Shown here: positions 24,001 through 37,000 of the stretch, piece by piece
Numbering within the stretch: the stretch's first letter is position 1
Layout: the number at the start of each line of letters is the position of its first letter
Source of the DNA: Lumnitzera littorea
Lineage: Eukaryota > Streptophyta > Magnoliopsida > Myrtales > Combretaceae
Reading direction: 5' to 3'
DNA length: 64,000 nt
Assembly: GCA_024138015.1 (NCBI GenBank)
Contig: JAMXBB010000006.1
Location: 77,188,997-77,252,996 of the forward strand
Program-made: the position numbers and the translations under genes
The notes under the pieces: model-generated
The model's database searches: none
Told to the model about the DNA's origin: nothing
Seen by the model: the letters and a program-made list of their open reading frames with translations, nothing else

Positions 24001-24405
24001 TTTGGTGCCCGTTTATAATAATTTGATTCGCGTACAAGCTTGAAAGTTAGGGTTTCAATTATTTAATGATATTAGTCACTTGTATTGATCGATTTAACCT
24101 TACTATTAGTGTTTATTTGTGATGTCAAAATATTTGATCACTTAACTAAGGTTAGATGATCATTTTAGGGTTTCATTATTATCCTAAGGTTTTTCAAGTA
24201 TTAAGGTTCTAAAGGTTCTTGCTCGTTTAGTTGGGTTTTTAGGGCTTACTTCATTTAAAATTTTTGGTTGAACATTTAAGGTTCGATTCCTTTACCTAGG
24301 TTTTATTATTATGTTTGGGTGATTCTAGGGATTATTTGAGGACTCTTTTATCTGATTTTGCTTTTGAGTCATCGAAATTTCATAGGGTTTACAACATGCA
24401 TATCC
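21042..24405 (+). repeat. Long LTR-like repeat, copy A
   Basis: About 3.4 kb, beginning TGTCATAACCCAGAGAG and ending near GGGTTTACAACATGCA. It aligns in order with copy C (26894-31441) and copy E (33050-33552 and 37001-39921). The shared landmarks are a start with GTA(C)CGCC..GTA, a GGGTAAGCT then AGTAACCTTCC segment at 21500-21540, a core motif at 22199-22262 (TTCTCATTTTAAATCC then GATCATATAG), a GGGCCTTA-rich stretch, and an AGGGTTT-rich tail at 23880-24400. No open frame has protein homology. Likely a solo LTR or a non-autonomous element; no gag or pol of its own is in the window. Confidence 0.65.
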
Positions 24406-26893
24406 TAAACCCTAAGCATCAATTTATTATATATATATATATATATATATAATTTAGGTGTACTAATTACAACCACAAAATAGATATAAAGTCATCGAGA
24501 ATACTCACTTGATCGTAAGTACTGCAAGTCATTAGTATCAATGAGCAACTAGCTCTCTTAATTGGAGTCTCCTAGTAAATAATAAATAAAAACCTAATGA
24601 ATATCTAGACATAGTGCTAAATGACTTAATGAGCTAACTATTTAACTTATAATTCCCATTTCTACTTAAGTTTTAAATCGCATATAACTTTTTAGCTTGA
24701 CCTTAAATCTTTACATTCTCATGGTTGATCCTTATCATGTTCAAATGCACTTTTTTTTTTATAGAATTTAATTATAGTTTTAATGTTATTTCACATTACT
24801 TAACTTACCTATTGTACTTATTAGGAAATATTATTTTATCATATACGTAATAGTATACAACTCAGTAAATATTATATAAGTTCGAATTTTTTCACTTTTC
24901 ATAAGTTTTATATTAGTATATTGTTATATTATAATTTAATTATAATATCTACATGTAGTGGAATAAACAGTAGTATGAAAATATAAGTTAGATAAAATAA
25001 TAAAGTTAGGTGGAAAATATTGAAATCGTATATTTAATTAACTAAAACACTTTAACTCAATCATATGGTAGTATTATTAAAGATCATATCCCGCTTGAAT
25101 GTGTATATATACTTAGTTTACTTCTTGTAAGTATAGGATCCTATATATTGTTATTGTCATTACTAACATCATTATTATTCTCATCATTAGTATTATTATT
25201 TGTTGTTATTTCATACTACTGTATCATGGTGGTCATATTTTATATATTTAATTATTTGTACATATAGAAGCATATTTCCTTTATAATGTTTAAACTTTTA
25301 AGTATGCATATATATATATGCATAGAACTTTGACTTTCCAAATAATTTCATGTCATACACTTATGTTTTATATTGTACATTATAACGTGTTTATTGGTTT
25401 TTGTTTGCAGGAAATAGATGTATATATAATTGTAATAAATTATGTTTGAGTATTTATTTATATGTTTTCTTATGGGTTTATCCTAAATCTTTAATTATGT
25501 ATAACTTTTTCATTTTAAATTCGATTGTTATGATCTTATAGCCAATCTTTATGTTTTCGAGTGTACTTTCACATAGTAAGGCCTGTTTTTAAAAGTTGGG
25601 ACTTGCATTTTCTGGCATGAGCTTAATGAGTTGCGAATGTTGTGATTTTTGGGCCTAATCACTCTTTAATTACTTTTTATGGGCTTCTCTTAACAATTTT
25701 GTTAATCGAACTTTACCTAAATTTTATTAATGGACTTAAAATTATGTGGGCCTAACTTTTACCTAATTTATCTCTATTTGGCCTTGCTAAAAATTTTTAG
25801 GATTTCTTATTAGGCCTTTATGTTAAAATTTGCACCTTACTCTACTCTAAGCAAGCTTGTCTAAATGATTAATGGGCTTCCTAAACATCATTTAGGGGCT
25901 CCAAAATTTATAATATTTTCATATTTTCTAGTTGGTTTTATTTATTTTACTAATTTACAATGTAAATATACTACATATTATGTTATAAAACAACTAAATA
26001 AAAGAAAATATTCTTACTTCATGCATGGTATATCACGGCTATACATGTAAATATATATATATTTTAGCATTTATTGTTAATATATTTAAGAAGAGAAAAA
26101 ATGTATAATATATATTTAACTATATAATTTTTGAAATATATATCAATACGCATAATACTTATCTTTTCTTATATTTATACTTAAAAACCAAAAAATAAAA
26201 TAAACATAAGTGCAGGCATATATATACATATATTCATATTTATTTCGTATTATGTATATATGTATTTATACTATTTTTGATATATATACATATATATGTA
26301 TATTTTAGTATATATTAACTTAAGTCCTTAAAAAAAAGAAAAATAACAATATACATACAAAAAATTCCTACAAATTTTGTTATCAAAGTACACATACACA
26401 CACACATATATATATTTCATACATTCTACGACTTGTTACTTGATGTCAAGAAAATAAATATATATACTTATATGTTTCAAAAAGTATATACATACATAGT
26501 TCACATTTCACCTTATTATTTCCATATATAAATATTTTTGTACATATATACATATTAGACCTCATTATATGCGTAGAAAATCAAAATAAATCTAAGGGAC
26601 TACTACATTAAATGTTTTTATAACCTACATCTACATATACATTATATAAGTCACGATACATTTCTAGAAAAGAATAAAATAAAATACATAATCATCACCC
26701 TACTACATTTGCCTATACCATACATGAAAAAAAAAGAAGGGAAAATCCTAATTACAAGGTACTAAGAAAAAGGAAGGAAAAAGAAAAAGAAAAATACATA
26801 AAAAGTGAAAAACAAAAGAAAAGTAGAAGTTACTTCTAGGCTTTAGCTTGTAGGTTGCAATTTTGGAGCTCCTTAGTGGCCTCTTAGTTTCTT
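24406..26893 (+). repeat. Fragments of the long LTR-like repeat, copy B
   Basis: Two partial copies of the same family's middle: the core motif recurs near 24673-24748 and again at 25503-25575 (ACTTTTTCATTTTAAATTCG then GATCTTATAGCC). The second is followed by a GGGCC-rich stretch, a very AT-rich zone with TATATA runs (25980-26660) and a purine-rich zone (26725-26830), in the same order as in copy C. An (AT)n microsatellite lies at 24429-24451. No coding potential. Confidence 0.5.
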
Positions 26894-29800
26894 TGGCACG
26901 ACTCGAGAGGGCTAGTCATGGCAGTCGCCGTATACCATACAAAGGACTGTAGATTAAACTCCTTTACAATCGATGACCCTTTATACTATACACAAGGCTA
27001 CAGCTATAGTTACAACTAATAACCAAGAGTTACGCAAGCATAAGCAATATCATTTCATGATAATAATAATAAGATACAGAAATATAAAACATAATCTATT
27101 TATATAAAAGTTTACAGATAAAAGGTTTTTAAAACTTCTTAACTTAAACTAATATCAATTTATCACATATTCAGATTTATAATCTAGATAAATTATCATG
27201 TGAACACTCTAAACACGTCTTGCTCCCACATCGACCCCCTGATGAACGACTAACCTCGGGCATGCGATGGCCTGACTCTACGAACAACTCAGCCTGCGAA
27301 AAAAAGACTACAAGGGTATAAGCTAACTAGCTTAGTGAGATAATCCCCTCAACAATACAGCAATCGAGTTATACAACAATTAAGTTCAATCAAATGAATA
27401 TACGTCAACCAGTATGCCAAACAAATACATACAGGGGACCAGGGTTAGAGATACATCGGTACAGTCAAATCTAGGTATCATATTAGAACTTATCTCATAA
27501 CGAAACTTTGCATTTTGTTTTTTTTTTTAAATGTAATGGTTTATCCATTATTAGTTTTATAAAAAACGAGTTCTACATATGATTGTGAGTAGGTTTACGC
27601 AGCCCTCACTCACCCTTAAATGGAGGCCTCTAGACTCGACCCTTAGCCAGGCGGTTAGCACCTCCAATGCCTAGTAAACCCACAAGCCAAGGTAAGGTCA
27701 TATCATATATATGCACCGTACGAAATCTATAACAATCAAATAATCAACCCTCGTATGGCCCCTCGCTACCTCTGTGTAATGTAACGGCTTGAAATAGTTA
27801 TGCGATATATGATTATGTTTGTTTCAAGTTAACTTTTTCTAATCAAGTAAAATTAGGTCTTATTATTTAATGATCAATCAAGTTCACAAATAATTAGTTC
27901 CTAGTGAATTTACTATGCAATAATCATTACATTATTGTAATTTAAAGTAAATTCACCGTTAACAAACAATTATCATACATAAGCATAACCTAACCCCATA
28001 CAATATTCAATTATTGATCATAATTTATATTCAATTACAAACACAAACAAGTATGGGATCAGTAGGAAAAAGTCACTCAACCATGATTGACTTAAGGGTC
28101 GTAATAATCCAAAGGCAGCTCAAGGTCAAAGTCAAGATTACCTGAGAATAAAGAATATAAAAATTTGTAAGTTTGGGAATTTAAATCTAAACTAATATCG
28201 TAATTTGTAAGGTTTACTTCACCTAATTACATAAAATTATTAATTCAAGCTTTTTATTGAATCGCGTACAACTTTTTCGTTTTAGCTCAGATCGTTATGA
28301 ACTTATAGTTCATTTCAATCATTTTCGAGCGTTGTGACTTATAATTTGAATAGTAATACAAAAATACCAAAAAACCTATTATTTTAATTTAAAAAGTTAT
28401 AAAAATTTAATTTCATCTTTTTTTAGTATATTTATGATTTAATAATTATTTAAATCGTATAAATGATAATGCTGTTATTTTAAGCTTATTTTACCTTAAT
28501 TACGTATTTCTACCTATTTTTTAGATTTTAGACTTATTAAAATTATTATTATTATTACTTTTATTTTTATTATTTATTATTTACTTGCATTTTATAATAT
28601 ACACATATATATGAATATTTATTATTATACTTAATTAAATTTTTCTAATTTACGTAGTTAACAATATTTATATATATATATCTATTTCCTATATATTTAT
28701 AAACTTCTTTTATGTAGCAAATGTTATTTATATTATATATTATTTAATGCACAGTATACTTTATGTATGAAATTAGTTTGAATTCCATTATATACTTTAT
28801 GCTAGATATATACGTATAATATGTATAAGTATAATATAGATGTCTTTATATTTTATATACAAAATATTATTTTTATATATGTACATACATACTAGCACGT
28901 CAACTTTACATACCTCTTATACATAAAAAAAAAATATTTACTTGAATACATAAATACAAAAATAGCTAATACATGTGTATATATATTATACTAAATACTA
29001 ATTATTCATACATGTATAAGACATACATACATAGATATATTTTCATGTACATGCATATATATCTATATATATATATATCTCAATACTTACCTAATGAAAA
29101 TACTAAATACATACCATATGTAGTCTTCTTTATACATGCATACATATACACAAAGAAATACATAGTATATCTATATTATACACATACATTTACATACTTT
29201 AGAGATACCTCTATGCATACATGCATGTAATACGTAAAAAGAAAAATAATAAATACCTAATATATATGTATGTACATAGGATAAAGTATATATATACATG
29301 TACAAAAACTAAATACTAACCTACCTCAATCCTTTAGTAATTTAGTTAATCTTCTTAGTCTTTTTGTTCTTCTTCTTCTTTTCCTTTTGCTCCTTTTAGT
29401 TTTGTATTCTTTTCTTCTTCTCTTTTTTTTTTTTTTCTAGTTTATGTTTTGTGTGTGTGTGTGTATGTGTAATATTTTTGCTGGATTTTTGTTTTCTCTC
29501 TTTTATTCCAAAGTTTCAGACGTCCCAACATGTAGCTGAAATTAAATTATATAAGTTATAAAACTAATCTAATAGATTTAGCATTTATGTAGACAAGACA
29601 ACTTAATCCATTTGTAATTGGTTTTATTTTATAATTGCAACACCTGGAATCAGAATTGTATCACGTGGGCTGCTAGCTTTTGATCTATTCTTTTTCTTTT
29701 CCAAAACGTGGTAGCCATAGGATATTAGGAGAAGAAAGAAAAGAGAAAAAGAAAGAAACAAAAAGGAAGAAAATAGAAATTAAAAATAAATATATGTAAC

Positions 29801-31441
29801 TTTTCTAAACATAAAAATCATAAAAATAATCATCATAAATTAATTTTGGAATTTTATAAAAACTTATCAATTTAATTGGTACCTGTTACAATTATAATTT
29901 TTACAAGTTATTTTAACGATTTTGTTAAAAATTTTATGCGATTATGTGATTTAGTTAATAATTGCAATCGACTTCAATTATATCACTATTAAGTGATATT
30001 TAATTATTTTATAAACTTAAAGTTATAGTTTTAGGATTTCGATCAAGTTCAGGTTCGATTCCGGTTAATTGTATATAAATCAGATTTAGGGTTTTATTAT
30101 GTGATTTAAAGTTTCAATCAAGTTCTAGGATTTTTATTATCAGTGTTATATTCAATTTATTAAATTTCATAAGCTTTTATTGTTACTAGCCTTATTGACT
30201 CGTTATATAGTTTAGAACACTCGGACTTAAATTAGGGTTTAGACTACCGATTTTTTTTAGGGTTTACATTCTTGCTTTAGCTTCTTAGTGAATCTTGGTT
30301 ATATGCTCCTTGAAGTAGGAAACAAGCTTGGAAAATGCAGCGAAGAGGGTCTGTTTCAGTTGGAAAATGGATAAAAGATTTGTACTATTTTGTGAAATAT
30401 GAATGAAACAAATAATAGATATGTGTTTTTGTGTGAACCAAATGTAAGAGGAAGTTGTGAAGGTATTTGTGAGTAGAAATGTGAACTTGAAATAAAAGTG
30501 AGAGAGAGAGTGATGTCTATTTGTTTAGGATGACAGTGAGAGAGAGTAAATGAGTGCGTTGTGTGGCTTGAGAAAATAAAAAAAATAAAAAAATATTGCA
30601 TGTGTGGGTATGTGTACATGTCCAACCAAAAGCAAGGAAAAGTTTAGGGTGAGGTCTTGTGATGTATTCTATGGTTGAGGGAGTTCAAATCATGGAGTGG
30701 GGAGGTGTCCTTTGCTTGTGTTATTTGAAAGTTGTTAGAAGGAGATAAGATTAGTGGCTTTTGTCTAATCTTGTAGGTTAGCTATTCTAAGTTTTGTTAG
30801 GGTAGTGTATTTTAGTTAAGGAAGGGTTAGATTTTAAAGATAAGCTAACCAACTTAGTTGTCTTAATTACAACATAAATATATTATATTCTAGTAACAAA
30901 TTTGAAAGACATGTACATATACATATATATAATATATTATGTTACATATTTGAGGAAAATAATTATTTAGTGTATACTTGTATATATGTAGCACTTCATT
31001 ATATACATGTAAGGTTAGTTTCACAATATTATTAATTTATTATTTTAATTAGCTTAATTGAATTATTTATATTTTTCTTTTGAATTCGTTTCTTATCGAT
31101 TTTACATAATTTTGCATATTTAATAATAATTTTAGTGATTTAGAATTTTATTAGCATTAGGGTAATTATAGGGTTTTATAAACTTGGGTTTAGTATTTAA
31201 GGTTTTTATTAAGTTCAGGTTTAAATTGTTTTTTTTTTTTTATGAGTATGCATATATAAGGCTTAGGGTTTTTTCTTACGTGACTAAGGTTTTTGAATCA
31301 TATAATAGGGTTTTTCATATTCATTTTAGGTTAAAAAATAAAATTAAACTCAATTTTAAATTTATGCGGTTTTATTTACTTAGGGAAATATCTTTGATAC
31401 TCATGTTCAACTCTATATCTAAAAAGCTAAATTTATGAGGT
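26894..31441 (+). repeat. Long LTR-like repeat, copy C
   Basis: About 4.5 kb, starting TGGCACGACTCGAGAGG (aligned with TGTCATAACCCAGAGAG of copy A) and ending near AAATTTATGAGGTTTATA, just before a Tat-like LTR fragment. Contains the core motif at 28262-28335 (CTTTTTCGTTTTAGCTC then GATCGTTATGAAC), an AT-rich TATATA zone (28560-29330), a pyrimidine-rich tract (29345-29440), a (GT)n run (29452-29463), purine-rich runs (29715-29780), and a distal half with repeated AGGGTTT. It is the inverted relative of copy D. The tyrosine-rich frame at 28973-29230 is a product of the TA-rich sequence. Confidence 0.65.
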
Positions 31442-31445
31442 TTAT

Positions 31446-32310
31446 AGTAGACACCTCATTTTTACCCTTTGTAATTTTAAAAATAAAAATTTAGGTAAGG
31501 AAAGGGTCTTAATTGAAAAGTACAAAAAAAAAAAAACAATTAGAAAACTTTGAAAAATAAAAAAATTATAAATTTTAGAAAAATACAAAAAAATAAGAAA
31601 TTTAGAAAATCCAAAAAAGGAAAAATAAAAAAATATAAAATTTTTTAAAAATTGAAAAAATTATAAAAATTAGAAAGCTGGGAAAAGCAAAAAAGATTGC
31701 AAATGGAAAAATACAAAAAAGTTCAAATATTGAAAAAAATACAGAAGTTAAGACAAGTCTTTAGGACAATAGAATAAAATCTTAGATTATACTAAAAAAG
31801 GCTTGGGTATCTTTCGTGTTTAATTGGTTCGAGCCATGACACAATTAAAATCATAATTTAGCTAAGCTTAAAAGCCTTATATGTAATTTTCTTGCATAAA
31901 TAAATAAGGTATAGGTCAATAGCTCATCTGCTACATCACTTGGACTTGGAAATGGAAGGAGAAGAAGGTTACAAGTTTGATTCCTACTATGTGCAATATG
32001 CTCATTCTATCTTTGCTACCCCATCTAGGTACGTAACAATAAACCAATGGGCCACATATCAAGTGAAGACATGTAGTAGTTCTTTATTGGTCTACGTAGA
32101 TGACATGATGCCACATGACATCACCTTATCATCCCCTTTTACCTACAATCCCAAATTTTTCACCTTCCATCCACTCACATCCTTTGCTTTGCCTTAATTT
32201 TTCTTGTGTTTTGCATACAATTTCCATCAAATTAATGATGGAATCGTATGCTAGCCTTGGCCTAGGTCTGCATCAAACCAAGTTTATGTCCAAATTTATA
32301 CGATTACATG
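31446..32310 (+). repeat. Truncated Tat-like LTR fragment
   Basis: Starts TAGACACCTCATTTTTACCC and follows 8942-9640 in order: A-rich zone, a CACTTGGACTTGG tRNA-like stretch, a CTTTGCC then TTTTTCTTGTGTTTT segment, and a TGATGGAATC segment. Homology fades near 32310. No polypurine tract precedes it, and no LTR end (CTCGACA) follows. Confidence 0.65.
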
Positions 32311-33049
32311 GATAAATCAACTAAAGAATATTGAAAAAATCTATGAAACCCTAATTGTACAAAACTAATATGATATAGGGGTTTCGGGAAAAGTTCTTGG
32401 AATTGAATAAAACTTTAATATAAGGCCATAAAAGTTAAAAGAAGAGCTAGTATATTTGGTTAAATAAATCATATAAAATATTCAATTCAATAAAAGTATA
32501 GTTTTATCGATATTGAAAATTTATGTCGTAAACCTAAAATATGAGCCTCGGTACGTAATAAGACCTTATAGATAAATTACTTACCTTATAAAAATAATAA
32601 TTAGGTACAAATGATGGTGAAATAATTATATAATTGGTAAGTATATGTGTTTTGTCTATACATATAAGCTTATATTAGTAACTCAATTATATAAATAGGT
32701 TAGCACATTATCATGGACAACTACTGAATTGATTTGATTTTTTTTTTTTTTTCCTTTGACATAGCATTGGATGGTATAAAGGTAAGCTAGGTGTCATGCT
32801 AAAATAATATGGAAAAATGTATTGTACAAATGTAATTAATATATGAAATTAGTTGGAGATAATCCATGTGGGCTATATATCCTTCTTTTACTGCATCAGC
32901 TCATTTTGGCATATTAAAGTGAGAGAAACTCTAGGAAAATAGAGAAATAGAGGAAAACTTACAAAAAGGATTAGACAAAAAAATTAGAAGAATTATAGTG
33001 TAAAATAATGGAATTTCAAGTGCACAAGGTTAAGAGGAATTTGGGAGTA
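32311..33049. other. Non-coding AT-rich stretch, nothing recognised
   Basis: No open frame, repeat end or RNA gene is apparent. It contains a T-run at 32739-32752. Confidence 0.5.
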
Positions 33050-33307
33050 AACCACTATTGCAACTTGAAGGAAGAGGTGGTGCCAAGCTTGGTCCGTATA
33101 CCTTCTACCCTCGATGGTGGCCAAAAACCCTTATACCTATAATGCCCTAGAAGGGGGGCTTAATATTTTTTCCTAAAATCTTCATATCATATATGTACTC
33201 ATAATATAAAGACCGCTTTGCAAGTCATACCTTACAAGTTAGACATTGCAAGGCTCTAACTACTAAGTTTCAAATGGTACTTATTCAATTTGCATACATT
33301 TGCTTAA

Positions 33308-33342
<35 letters not shown>

Positions 33343-33552
33343 GTTGGAATCACCTACCAAATAATAAGAAAAGGTATCTAAATCCTAACAATCATGAAGC
33401 TACCAAGCACTTTTAAAAGTTTAATTTAACTATCCTACTTGCTTTTCTAAACTTATTATTCTACTTTCTTAGCTCGATGGAGCACTTTACACTCAACCTA
33501 ACCTAACCCTAGCTTTGTAAGAATTACGAAAGAAACTTTTGGGGGGTAAGCT
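33050..33552 (+). repeat. Long LTR-like repeat, copy E, first part
   Basis: Aligns with the first 470 bp of copy A: GGTCCGTATACC region near 33090, then AACCTAACCCTAGC near 33500 and GGGGGGTAAGCT at 33541-33552. Copy D begins immediately after. The copy resumes at 37001. Its exact left end is uncertain. Confidence 0.55.
33308..33342. repeat. Compound (CT)n(AT)n microsatellite
   Basis: Ten CT units followed by about seven AT units inside copy E. Confidence 0.9.
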
Positions 33553-36500
33553 ACATCTAGCTTTGTAAACCTCGCAAATTTAGTTATTTAATAGTATAAG
33601 TGAACCCTAATACTAGAAATGACTTGAAAAGTCATTAAAATCGAGCAAGATAAAAATTTAATAAATTATAAATCTAAATATATTATAAGTAGTAAAAACC
33701 TTAGGAATTGATCGAAACCCTAAATTGTGTACTGAAACCCTAAAACTAACTTATACATCATTAACCAAAATTGAACCCGAATTTGATCGAAACCCTAAAA
33801 TTATAAATATAAACCTATAAAATAATTAAATATTACTCAATAGTGATAAAATTATAGTCGATTGCAATTTTCAACTAAATCGCCTATTCGTACGAAATTT
33901 TAACGAAATCGCCACAATAACTTGTAAAAATTATAATTGTAACGGGTATTTATTAAATTGATAAAATTTCACAAAAATTTGAAAATTAATTTACGAGGAA
34001 AATCGTTATAATTTATATTATTCGAAAAATTACATATATTTATTAATAATTTTCATTTTCCTTCTCTTCTATTTCCAATTTATCTCTTTTCTTTCTTCCC
34101 TTTCTCATTTCAATTCCTTATCCTACACAAAACGGAACCAAAAATCAGCAAAATAAAATTCTAACCAATAGCCCACGTGATGGATTTCCAAGTGCCAAGT
34201 GTTAATTAATTAAACACACAAAAATATTGTAATAATTATCTAAGATTTAGCTTATAATCTAAGCTAATGTACACGTGAAATAAAAGGAAAAGAAAACAAA
34301 CATCTAGAAACATTTGGCAAACAAAACCGAGAGGAAAAGAAAAGAAAAACCTGGAAGCAACAATGTGAAGAATAGAAAAAAGGAAAAAGAAAGAAGAAAA
34401 GAAGAAGGAAAGGAAGAAGAAAAATAAAAAATCAATAGGTAAATAATTTATTTTAGTAGTCTAGATGTATAATATATAGTATATACATGTATAAATATAG
34501 TATTTGTATAGTATATTTTTAATAAAACACTACTATTACATGTATATATGTGCACAAATATATAAATTAAATTGTATATGCATGTATTAGGCTATGTATG
34601 TAAACATGTATGTACATAAGTATATGGAAAGAATATGTATTATGTATTTTTTTTAAGAATACATATAATTAGTATTATGTATTTCATTAAATAAACTATA
34701 GTATATATATACATATTAGTACCGTAAGCTATATATATAGATGTATCCATGTATAATTATGTTGTGTATATATACATATGTAATCGTGTAGTATAAATAT
34801 AGTAGTATGTTTCTATAAATAATAATATATGGCATATATATATGTATAATATATAGTATACATAGTTTATAACAAATACTATATAAATATATATATATAC
34901 CACATATATAATATAAGAATAGCTATTTATAGATTATTTATATAAATCTAAATATTCAGAAATTATATAAGTATATTATTATGTATAAATACAAATACAT
35001 GAATATATATATATATGTACATAAGAGTATGTTTATTTTCATAAACTAAGTATATACATACATATAGCATAAACCTATATTATGTATATGTAGTATACCG
35101 AAAATATATATAGATATATATATATATGTATGTATAAATCGTGAAGTGCATAAATAATACGAAAATGAGAAATAATAAAAATAATAAAGGTCATAATAAT
35201 AATATAATCACAATAAATCTAAAAATTTCAAAATAGGAAAAATATGCTTAAAATAATAAAAATATCAATTATATGGTTTAAGTAATTATTAAATCAAAAT
35301 ATATTTAGAAAAAGATAAAATTAGTATTTTATAATTTTTAAACTAAAATAATAAATTTTGTCATATTTTTATGTCACAATTCAAATTACGAGTCACAACG
35401 TCCAAAACGGATCTCGTTATAAGAAAATACGTTCGAAAACGATCAAAATGGACTATAAGTTCATAACGATCCGAGCTGAAACGAAAAAGTTCCAAAATAC
35501 ATAAAGGAAGTCTTGTAACTTACAAATATGAGAAAATAGTTACTATTAACCCTATTGAGTATGACAAACCCTATACACATTATACTTGGGTTATATTAGG
35601 GGAAACTAGATAAACTATAATAGATTTTTAGTTAACTAAGGAGTCTGACTTTACAAAATACTTATAAGTGTTATTATATTTTAGGTGTTCAATATCAAGT
35701 TCTAGAAACCCCAAAGGTTTGGAGAATGAGTAATAATCCAGGTAAGGGAGTCCTAATGACCTGCTACTTGCTTATGCGTGTTACTTGTATAATGTTTTGC
35801 TGCTTACTGTTGCTTATATATTTAAATGACTATTATGCTTGTATGCCATCATCTGTATGATCACTTTTTTTTTTTAATTTGATAAATATAAATATCTGAC
35901 CCAAATAACTGGTTCTATTCGTCGCATGTCTATGACCCAGTAAATGTATGGATGGAGAGTGCTAGCTTTGTAAAATGTTGAAAAGGGTATTTTTGGAAAA
36001 AATTTTCTTAATCTTAAACGTATTTTGTATGATTTTGATAAGAGCCGCAGTGCTAGAAATGATATTTTGTCATTAAGGTAAAGTTAGCATGGATTCTCCA
36101 CTTGATAACGAGAGGACTCGCTTTATTGTGCTTGTAAAGCCTTAGTTAATTTTAACTTGCGAGATGAACTCGCAAATTTGGTTAATTTTGGCTTGCGAGA
36201 TGGACTTGCAAGTTGTGCTCGAAGGGCCTTGGAGGTTGGATAATCCTAGAATGGAATCCCCTTATTTGAATTGAAATCTTTTCTTGGCTAGGATAATAGT
36301 TAAGTACAACCTAGGGGGTCAAGCCCCTAGGTAGCCTCATGCGGGTAAGCTAAGGTGCCCTGTGCGGGTAAGTACAGGGGATAATCAAAGTGTAGACGAC
36401 TTAAGTCTACACCTTCCATAGTTCTGGACTCCTATGGATGTGTTGCTTGCATTCATCACGCTTGCATTCATCTTGTATGTAGATAGCTTGCTTGCATGTG

Positions 36501-36996
36501 TGATAATAATGTGTAATAACTTGCTTGAACGGTAGTGGTGAGGGACGAACTCATTGAGCTGTTATATGCTCACTCCTTCATAGTTTCTTTTGCAGGTTTA
36601 CTTACATTAGGATTAGGATAAATCTTGAGTGCTGAATGTGAGATGAAGATATACATCTTAGTATTAGGAATAGTTAAGTACTCTTTAGATGATACATAAG
36701 CAACCTTTGTTGATAATTTATTTATTTATTTTTTTTTGTATTGGTATATCCTATCTTATTATTTGGTAGGGGATACCAATTCTTTGTGGTTCTAAGGAAC
36801 TGTGGGATATCGGACACCTATAATTATTTATATTTATATTTTACAGTAAATTATTTACTTAAAAATCAATAACCTTAGTGATTAATCATTTAGAGTCTTG
36901 CAATCTCTGACTTACAAGGCGATTCTCATATCATGGGTGCACACATGTTATAGAAATTTTAGGTAATCCTATCAAGCACCCTTTAGGGTCATGACA
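33553..36996 (-). repeat. Long LTR-like repeat, copy D, inserted in copy E
   Basis: 3.4 kb in minus-strand sense, beginning TGTCATGACCCTAAAGGG at 36996. It interrupts copy E with the short duplication AGCT (33549-33552 and 36997-37000; AAGCT if the terminal base is shared). The sense end reads GATGT and not the usual CA, so the exact end may be off by a base or two. Landmarks shared with copy C in inverted order: core motif at 35395-35490, AT-rich zone 34440-35150, purine-rich tract 34365-34435, and AAACCCTAAA-rich part 33690-33800. Two hairpins lie at 36157-36212. No coding potential. Confidence 0.7.
36157..36212. other. Pair of adjacent hairpins in copy D
   Basis: TTGCGAG-ATGAA-CTCGCAA at 36157-36175 is a perfect 7-bp stem with a 5-nt loop. 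A second, CTTGCGAG-ATGGA-CTTGCAAG at about 36192-36212, has one non-Watson-Crick pair. They look like a small duplication of one hairpin. Confidence 0.7.
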
Positions 36997-37000
36997 AGCT

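Noticed and set aside
24429..24451. Replication origin or centromere signal in AT-rich tracts
   Set aside because: Simple (AT)n microsatellite; no supporting motif or satellite array.
28973..29230. Tyr/Ile-rich open frame in copy C
   Set aside because: Produced by TA-rich repeats (ATACATA type); no domain or signal.
31940..32315. Two overlapping open frames as a host gene
   Set aside because: They fall in the truncated Tat-like LTR and have no homology.
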